From: Bacillota bacterium
GTDB taxonomy: Bacteria > Bacillota > Bacilli > Alicyclobacillales > Alicyclobacillaceae
Assembly (NCBI GenBank): GCA_021820805.1
Contig: JAKADF010000033.1
Location: 1 to 13,255, forward strand
Length of the DNA stretch: 13,255 bases
Direction of reading: 5' to 3'
A program made the position numbers and the translations under genes. The notes beneath the pieces were generated by a model. The model was given only the letters and a program-made list of their open reading frames with translations, ran no database searches and was not told the origin of the DNA. Position 1 is the first letter of the stretch. Every line of letters starts with the position of its first letter. Below are positions 9,143 to 13,255 of the stretch, one piece after another.

Positions 9143-10114
9143 TTACGCGAGCAATTCTTCAAGGTAATCATTCAGCAATTTCTCCATACCTCTTTGTGTT
9201 ACCTCTGCATTAATTTTATCTCTCATTTCTGTACATCCTGGCAAGCCCTTGATATACCAGGCCGCATGTTTACGCATTTCTTTTACGCCAATTACCTCAC
9301 CCTTATTTTCAACTAATAAATTCATGTGTAAAATTGCAACTTTAATCCGTTCATCAACATCTGGGCGTTCCATTTTTTGACCTGTTGATAAAAAGTGAGC
9401 AACTTCACGGAAAATCCATGGGTTACCAAGTGCACTACGACCGATCATAACACCGTTGCACCCTGTTTCCTCTATCATGCGAAGTGCATCCTCAGGTTCG
9501 ACAATATCTCCATTTCCGATTACCGGTATGGAAACATTCTCCTTTACTTCCCGGATAATCGACCAATCAGCCTTGCCTGAATACTTTTGTTCTGCTGTTC
9601 TACCGTGAATGGCCACTGCTTTTGCGCCAGCTTGTTCCACGGCTTTGGCTACTTCAACTGCATTTACATGATCTTTGTCCCAACCTTTGCGGAATTTCAC
9701 CGTTACAGGCTTGTCCACGCGATCAACAACTGAACGTACAATATCTGCCGCATAATTAGGATCACGTGCGAGTGCCGCACCAGAGCCGTTTTTATAAATT
9801 TTTAAAACAGGACATCCCATATTAATATCAATAATATCTGCATTTGTTTCGCCAACCATCTCTGCTGCCATAACCATTGACTCTTTGTCATAACCGACTA
9901 ACTGCAGGCTTACTGGGTGCTCATCAGGTAAAATAGTAAGCATTCTTTGGCTCTTCTCATTTCCATGCACAAGTGCCCTATCACTCACCATCTCAGCACA
10001 GACCATTCCTGCACCTAAATGCTTAGCTAATTTTCGAAACGCAGGATTGCACACACCAGCCATAGGTGCCAGTATAACCGGATTTTCTAAGTCTACGCCG
10101 CCAATGTTCAACAT
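9143..10114 (-). CDS. dusB: tRNA dihydrouridine synthase, DusB type
   Basis: This flavoenzyme uses FMN and NADPH to reduce specific uridines of tRNA to dihydrouridine. The product has 323 residues, the usual length. The N-terminus has the signature PVILAPMAGVCNPAFR (12-27). The catalytic cysteine is C101 in NMGCPVLK. Other family features are the TVK lysine K140, HGRT with H170, GNGDI (200-204, FMN phosphate) and GRSALGNPW (225-233), followed by the C-terminal helical domain with RKHAAWYIKG. I take the ATG at 10114, since TAAGGAG (10124-10130) precedes it by 9 bases and the protein then starts exactly where DusB proteins start; the frame is open to 10195 but that extension has no support. In B. 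subtilis the dusB homologue lies between folate genes and lysS; here the neighbour is a TM2 gene, so this may be a relocated copy or a paralogue. Confidence 0.93.
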   Translation of the reverse strand: MLNIGGVDLENPVILAPMAGVCNPAFRKLAKHLGAGMVCAEMVSDRALVHGNEKSQRMLTILPDEHPVSLQLVGYDKESMVMAAEMVGETNADIIDINMGCPVLKIYKNGSGAALARDPNYAADIVRSVVDRVDKPVTVKFRKGWDKDHVNAVEVAKAVEQAGAKAVAIHGRTAEQKYSGKADWSIIREVKENVSIPVIGNGDIVEPEDALRMIEETGCNGVMIGRSALGNPWIFREVAHFLSTGQKMERPDVDERIKVAILHMNLLVENKGEVIGVKEMRKHAAWYIKGLPGCTEMRDKINAEVTQRGMEKLLNDYLEELLA

Positions 10115-10146
10115 AATACATAGCTCCTTAAATACGCCAAATAAAG

Positions 10147-10167
10147 AAAAAACGGCACACATGTGCC
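10147..10167 (-). terminator. intrinsic-terminator-like hairpin just upstream of dus
   Basis: Read on the minus strand, GGCACA-TG-TGTGCC (10167-10154) forms a 5- to 6-bp stem. It is followed by G and then six T (10152-10147). It lies after the TM2 gene and only 16 bases before the dus Shine-Dalgarno. It may end the TM2 transcript, or act as an attenuator in the dus leader, because there is little room for a separate dus promoter downstream of it. Confidence 0.55.
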
Positions 10168-10252
10168 AGGGTACAATCATTAAATCATCAGTCACCCAAA
10201 CTATCTTAGGTTATCAAATTCAACCGAATATACGCAATTTCAAAATTTGGAA

Positions 10253-10483
10253 TCACCTTCTTTGCATGGCCATACCAGCAGTTAAAAACAAATCAATTAA
10301 CCACCATACAGCAACGATAAAAACTAATAAATGACCAATTCCAAACGGGAAAGTAAAAGAGCCAATCACAGTAAGCGCCAACATCGCAACTCCGCTTCCA
10401 ACACGCCCGCAATACATACGATGAATACCCAAATAGCCCAGAAAAAACCATAATACATACGCGAGTGCTACAGAACGCCCCAT
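10253..10483 (-). CDS. TM2-domain membrane protein
   Basis: This is a 76-residue protein made almost entirely of a TM2 domain: a first hydrophobic helix (about 5-20), the short polar segment GIHRMYCGR (19-27), then further hydrophobic stretches (about 31-46 and 50-68) ending in WWLIDLFLTAG. The G-x-H-R-x-Y-x-G pattern and the WWLID end are typical of the family, which is widespread in bacteria and has no settled molecular function. The start is ATG (10483-10481) with a G-rich Shine-Dalgarno-like stretch 7-8 bases upstream (complement of CCCCCC at about 10491-10496). It lies 138 bases upstream of dus on the same strand and could be cotranscribed with it, subject to the intervening hairpin. The frame is intact. 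Confidence 0.82.
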   Translation of the reverse strand: MGRSVALAYVLWFFLGYLGIHRMYCGRVGSGVAMLALTVIGSFTFPFGIGHLLVFIVAVWWLIDLFLTAGMAMQRR

Positions 10484-10735
10484 TTTGTGCCCCCCGCTTC
10501 GGATAAAGCCATTTTCAACTATAAATCTCCATTACACTGTATGATGAGTCTACTTGTCCTCATGTTTCGACTAATTCTGATAAAGGCATTCAAATTTTTA
10601 TTCGCATTTACCTGATCAAAATCAAATAAATAAAGCAATTCCAGATGAATACTAGCCATGTAAACTAGATTTTAAAATGGGGTATTATACCTAGTGCATC
10701 CTTGATTATTAAAATCGCTCGACTTAGATGGTATC

Positions 10736-10864
10736 ATGAATACAATGCAGTTAATTTTACAACCATTATCAGATGATGATGGTACAAATCTTGGAATGTT
10801 GTATAACATGTATCTTGAATTTTTTGTTTCAGGTATATGTTTTTTTATGGTTTTCCAAATTTAA
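10736..10864 (+). CDS. doubtful 42-codon ORF, possible small peptide or gene remnant
   Basis: An ATG at 10736 opens a frame of 42 codons ending at TAA (10862-10864). The predicted product has a polar N-terminal half (QPLSDDDGTN) and a hydrophobic C-terminal half (YLEFFVSGICFFMVF). That could be a small membrane peptide or the residue of a larger gene. There is no good Shine-Dalgarno, so translation is doubtful. A possible -10 (TATTAT, about 10683-10688) lies upstream without a good -35. The stop codon coincides with the first base of the 11-bp inverted repeat at 10864, so an insertion may have cut a longer frame. I do not recognise a family. Confidence 0.2.
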   Translation: MNTMQLILQPLSDDDGTNLGMLYNMYLEFFVSGICFFMVFQI

Positions 10865-10978
10865 TGTTGCAAAATATAGTGATTCAACTGCAAAATGGCG
10901 TTGGGTCACAGGGTTAAGAAAAATCACCCAAATTTACACCTATAACCCTTAAAGACCTACGGTTTAGTTTTGCAACAT
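10864..10978. repeat. 115-bp segment bounded by 11-bp inverted repeats
   Basis: ATGTTGCAAAA (10864-10874) is the exact reverse complement of TTTTGCAACAT (10968-10978). Inside are nested shorter inverted repeats: TTGGGT/ACCCAA (10901-10906 and 10926-10931) and AGGGTTA/TAACCCT (10910-10916 and 10943-10949). Size and symmetry fit a miniature inverted-repeat element or a folded leader or operator in front of the dehydrogenase gene. No flanking target duplication is evident, which weakens the mobile-element reading. Confidence 0.4.
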
Positions 10979-10998
10979 CGCGGGCACAACCGTGTACT
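10970..10998 (+). promoter_or_regulatory. candidate sigma-A promoter of the acyl-CoA dehydrogenase gene
   Basis: TTGCAA (10970-10975) and TGTACT (10993-10998) are separated by 17 bases; each matches the consensus at four of six positions. The -35 lies inside the right arm of the 11-bp inverted repeat. The leader would be short, about 18 bases, with the Shine-Dalgarno at 11009. This is a weak prediction. Confidence 0.25.
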
Positions 10999-11008
10999 TA
11001 TCTTGAAC

Positions 11009-11013
11009 GGAGG
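11009..11013 (+). promoter_or_regulatory. ribosome binding site selecting the GTG start of the dehydrogenase
   Basis: GGAGG lies 9 bases before GTG (11023). It supports the GTG start, which also gives the N-terminus expected for the family (MDFLLSKEHEQIR). Confidence 0.8.
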
Positions 11014-11022
11014 CAACCAGCT

Positions 11023-12166
11023 GTGGACTTTTTGCTAAGTAAGGAACATGAGCAAATTCGTGATATGATTCGCGGATTTGCAAAAAATGAAATTGCACCA
11101 GGAGCTGCAGAGCGCGACGAAAACGAGCGCTTTGATAGAAATATATTTAATAAAATGGCCGAACTCGGTATAACTGGCGTTCCGTATCCTGAAGAATACG
11201 GTGGAGCGGGACTTGACCATTTGGCCAATGTAATCGCTATCGAAGAGATTTCGAAGGCGGATCCTGCAATCGGTTCAGATTTATCCATTCACAGTGCCCT
11301 TGCATCATGGGTTATTTCAGAATTTGCGACTGAGGCACAAAAGAAAAAGTACTTGACACCAATTGCATCAGGCGAATGGCTCGCAGCGTTCAGTTTAACG
11401 GAGCCATACGCTGGTTCCGATACTGCAAATATGAAAACAACAGCCCTTCGCGATGGTAATGAATATGTACTAAACGGAAATAAAGTATTTACATCAAATG
11501 GCGGCGTTGCAGATGCCTATGTCGTGTTTGCTTTAACAGACCCCTCGGCAAAAGGCGAAGGAATCAGTGCATTCATCGTTGAAAAGGATATGCCTGGCTT
11601 TACTACAGGTAAACCGGAAAGAAAAATGGGGATTCGCGCGCATACTGTTGCTGAACTCATATTTGACAACTGTCGAATTCCTGCAGAGAACCTGCTCGGT
11701 GAAGAAGGCAAAGGATTCGACATCGCAATGAGGGCACTGGAAAAGCGGACGACTTGGCATGAGTGCTCAGGCCTTAGGAATTGCACAGGCTGCGTTCGAA
11801 CATGCCCGTGATTATGCTTTATCCCGCGTACAGTTCGGAAAACCAATTGCAGATTTACAGTCTATTCAATTCAAACTAGCCGATATGGCAGTTAAAATTG
11901 AAGCTGCAAAACTTCTAGTTTATCAAGCTGCTTGGCTGCAATCGGAGGGAAAACCATTTGGCCTTCAGTCATCGATGGCAAAAGCATATGTATCAACAAG
12001 TGCAATGGAAATAGCAACAGAAGCTGTGCAAATTTTTGGTGGGTATGGATTTATCCGTGACTTCCCTGTCGAACGTCTCATGAGAGATGCAAAAATCACT
12101 CAAATCTATACTGGAACAGTGGAAATGCAGAAAGTTAACATTGCCCACAATATTTTAAACAAGTAA
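11023..12166 (+). pseudogene. acyl-CoA dehydrogenase, interrupted by a one-base frameshift
   Basis: This is an FAD-dependent acyl-CoA dehydrogenase of the short/branched-chain AcdA/MmgC type, which would oxidise acyl-CoA to enoyl-CoA and pass electrons to ETF. The first frame (11023-11811) has SLTEPYAGSD (124-133) and is normal up to ALE240, then turns to unrelated sequence and stops. The second frame restarts at AGC (11744) and continues [15 protein letters not shown] to the stop at 12166. Removing one A from the run 11741-11744 gives a 380-residue protein, the usual length, with RVQFGKPI and the second signature QIFGGYGF...RD (336-355). The usual catalytic glutamate in IYEGT is threonine here (T363, IYTGT, codon ACT at 12110-12112). 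No glutamate occupies the alternative isovaleryl-CoA dehydrogenase position (G242). The extra A may be a sequencing error or a real mutation; the substitution cannot be explained by one base error. Confidence 0.88.
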
Positions 12167-12177
12167 ATAATCAGTTT

Positions 12178-12205
12178 AAAAAGGCCACCACTCGTGGCCT
12201 TTTTT
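12178..12205 (+). terminator. intrinsic terminator after acyl-CoA dehydrogenase
   Basis: AAAAAGGCCAC (12178-12188) pairs with GTGGCCTTTTT (12194-12204) around a 5-base loop and ends in six T. This is a textbook rho-independent terminator 11 bases after the dehydrogenase stop, so the gene forms a monocistronic unit. Confidence 0.93.
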
Positions 12206-12937
12206 CAATAGGACAAGAATCGCTCCCATCCAACTCGTTTTGTTAGGTCCCCTACCTCGTAATACTGCCCATCTATATCCGAGAAGTTATTTTGAATCTG
12301 GAATGTTAATCCTTTATCTGAAGAGAACAGAACATCGACGAAATGGCGATTTTGACAAAGGGATCCTTACCAATTTAGTGATTGGGCCTACTTTCGTAGT
12401 TATGCTTATTGAGAGGATCCGCCGTTTGACGTGATAGATATCGTTATGGCAACTATTCCGGTCCAGAGGACCTTACCCCTATTGCGATTGGGCCTGTTTT
12501 GGCAGTTATGCTCTTTGAGGAGTTCTACCGTTTGACATAATAGGGATCATTATGTCAGCTATTTCGACCAAGAGGGCCCTACCCCTATGTCGATTGGGCC
12601 TGTTTTGGCAGTTATGCTCTTTGAGGAGTTCTACCGTTTGGCATAATAGGGATCATTATGTCAGCTATTTCGACCAAGAGGGCCCTACCCCTAACTCAAT
12701 CGCGAGCAATTGCTGATGAAACGAACCCTATCCCGGCTGATTTCTAAAGCAAGTGGTCTAAATGAACAAATTCTTCAAAAGAAATTCCGATTAATGAATT
12801 TTCCCCCGCCAAGGCACAAACCCGTCCTCATTCGTATAAAAGTGTATACTTTGAAATGAATTTACAAAATACAGGCTGCCCTACTTTAAAGAGCGCAGTT
12901 CACTTTCTTCGAAAGTCTGAATTTAAAAAGGCTTGAA
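12206..12937. other. 732-base intergenic region carrying a tandem repeat array
   Basis: No convincing gene is present. The left part (about 12240-12378) is a possible degenerate repeat copy, 12379-12696 is the 106-bp tandem array, and 12697-12937 is unique AT-rich sequence with small palindromes: AGCAATTGCT (12705-12714), AAAGT-GTAT-ACTTT (12839-12852) and ACTTTC-TTC-GAAAGT (12902-12916). The last could weakly terminate the leftward permease gene but has no T run. The promoter of any array transcript is not evident. Confidence 0.6.
12379..12696. repeat. three tandem copies of a 106-bp intergenic repeat
   Basis: Copies span 12379-12484, 12485-12590 and 12591-12696. By hand alignment, copies 2 and 3 differ at 3 of 106 positions, and copy 1 differs from copy 2 at about 27. 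All have GATTGGGCCT near the start, AGTTATGCT, CCGTTTG and a TACCCCTA-like end. Each contains a central hairpin, in copy 2 TGACATAAT (12533-12541) and ATTATGTCA (12549-12557) around a 7-base loop. The period is not a multiple of three, so the array does not encode a repeat protein. A degenerate fourth copy may precede it (about 12273-12378; shared ATGGC and CCTTACC). Confidence 0.9.
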
Positions 12938-13255
12938 TTAGGACTCTGGTGACAGAGACCCTGCAAGTGATTGTTTTTTACGTGATGCAAAATAGGTAAT
13001 CACAACCAAAGCCATAACAGCAAATGAAACAATAGACCCCGTTACCGGCGACGTAATAATAATACCTATTAGAATCATGCTTAGCGCCGCGACAACAAAT
13101 ATTGAACCATATAAAGACGCACCAGACCGCCCCATTTTCACCATTTGCCTGATATGCGCAGTCGCAATTAACAACCATACTAAAATCACTGAATAGCCTG
13201 GAATAACCATTAGATCGTTGAAGGCCTCGCCTTTAACAAAGAACGCAATGATTAC
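12938..13255 (-). CDS. amino-acid permease, C-terminal part (5' end outside the window)
   Basis: The frame ends at TAA (12938-12940) and stays open to the window edge, giving 105 residues of a longer membrane protein; the ATG at 13208-13210 is internal, since FFVKGEAFNDLM reads straight through it. The visible part has three hydrophobic helices. The first contains IPGYSVILVWLLIATAHIRQM, followed by a short basic loop (VKMGRSG), then ALSMILIGIIIT and VSFAVMALVVITYFA, and a polar tail ending in SLSPES. The pattern matches the last helices of amino-acid permeases of the APC superfamily, such as B. subtilis YbxG/AapA-like proteins. The substrate cannot be told from this fragment. It is transcribed leftward into the repeat-bearing region. 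Confidence 0.75.
   Translation of the reverse strand, partial: VIIAFFVKGEAFNDLMVIPGYSVILVWLLIATAHIRQMVKMGRSGASLYGSIFVVAALSMILIGIIITSPVTGSIVSFAVMALVVITYFASRKKQSLAGSLSPES

Larger units (their letters stand above)
10484..11022. other. 539-base gene-poor region between TM2 gene and acyl-CoA dehydrogenase
   Basis: The region is AT-rich and holds the leftward TM2 promoter (no clear boxes found) and the rightward dehydrogenase promoter. It also contains a doubtful 42-codon ORF (10736-10864), a small palindrome ATGTT-GTAT-AACAT (10796-10809), and an 11-bp inverted repeat pair at 10864-10874 and 10968-10978. Apart from the doubtful ORF, I see no protein-coding gene in it. Confidence 0.6.

Noticed and set aside
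10115..10195. N-terminal extension of dus to an ATG at 10195
   Set aside because: The 27 extra residues do not resemble DusB, the extension runs through the terminator-like hairpin, and the ATG at 10114 has a strong Shine-Dalgarno.
11736..11750. Programmed ribosomal frameshift in the dehydrogenase
   Set aside because: The CTGGAAAAGCGG context lacks a known slippery heptamer or an RF2-type stop context, and this enzyme family is not known to use frameshifting; a mutation or read error is simpler.
11759..12166. A separate gene starting at ATG 11759
   Set aside because: The sequence is the C-terminal part of the acyl-CoA dehydrogenase; the ATG is an internal methionine (SGRLGM) and there is no ribosome binding site in front of it.
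12240..12434. 64-codon plus-strand ORF
   Set aside because: It runs into the first copy of the 106-bp repeat, has no ribosome binding site and no recognisable protein features.
12379..12696. CRISPR array
   Set aside because: The repetition covers the whole 106-bp unit with no distinction between short repeats and unique spacers.
13208..13210. ATG as the true start of a 90-residue membrane protein
   Set aside because: The frame continues open upstream to the window edge with sequence that reads as a permease loop and helix, so the ATG is internal and the gene is cut by the window.

Overview
The window comes from a low-to-moderate GC Gram-positive bacterium, most likely a member of the Bacillales. 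The signs are an AddAB-type helicase-nuclease instead of RecBCD, strong AGGAG-type ribosome binding sites, frequent TTG/GTG starts, and protein sequences that resemble Bacillus families throughout. A Planococcaceae-like (Sporosarcina-type) source is my guess from overall flavour and is not proven by anything here.

Layout. On the minus strand, 137-7593 carries addB followed by addA. They overlap by 4 bases (ATGA), so they form a translationally coupled pair for double-strand break processing; a 13-bp hairpin lies after addA. Divergently, 7789-9009 (+) encodes a 12-helix MFS permease of the NiaP/YceI kind. It converges on a DusB-type tRNA dihydrouridine synthase (9143-10114, -), with a hairpin terminator between them. 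Upstream of dus, on the same strand, is a small TM2-domain membrane protein (10253-10483). A terminator-like hairpin sits directly in front of the dus ribosome binding site. A gene-poor stretch (10484-11022) holds a doubtful 42-codon ORF and an 11-bp inverted repeat pair 115 bp from end to end. Then comes an acyl-CoA dehydrogenase on the plus strand (11023-12166). It is split by a single extra A in an A4 run and also lacks the usual catalytic glutamate. A clear intrinsic terminator follows. The intergenic region 12206-12937 contains a tandem array of a 106-bp unit. The window ends in the C-terminal part of an amino-acid permease (12938-13255, -) that runs off the edge.

How the genes work together. 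Only addB-addA form an obvious functional unit. TM2-dus may share a transcript through an attenuator-like hairpin. The MFS permease, the acyl-CoA dehydrogenase and the permease fragment look like unrelated housekeeping or catabolic genes.

I do not see a clear new multi-gene system. The items most worth a second look are the 106-bp tandem repeat with a conserved hairpin, the acyl-CoA dehydrogenase that is both frameshifted and without its catalytic base, the degenerate P-loop of AddB, the hairpin in front of dus, and the inverted-repeat element upstream of the dehydrogenase gene.
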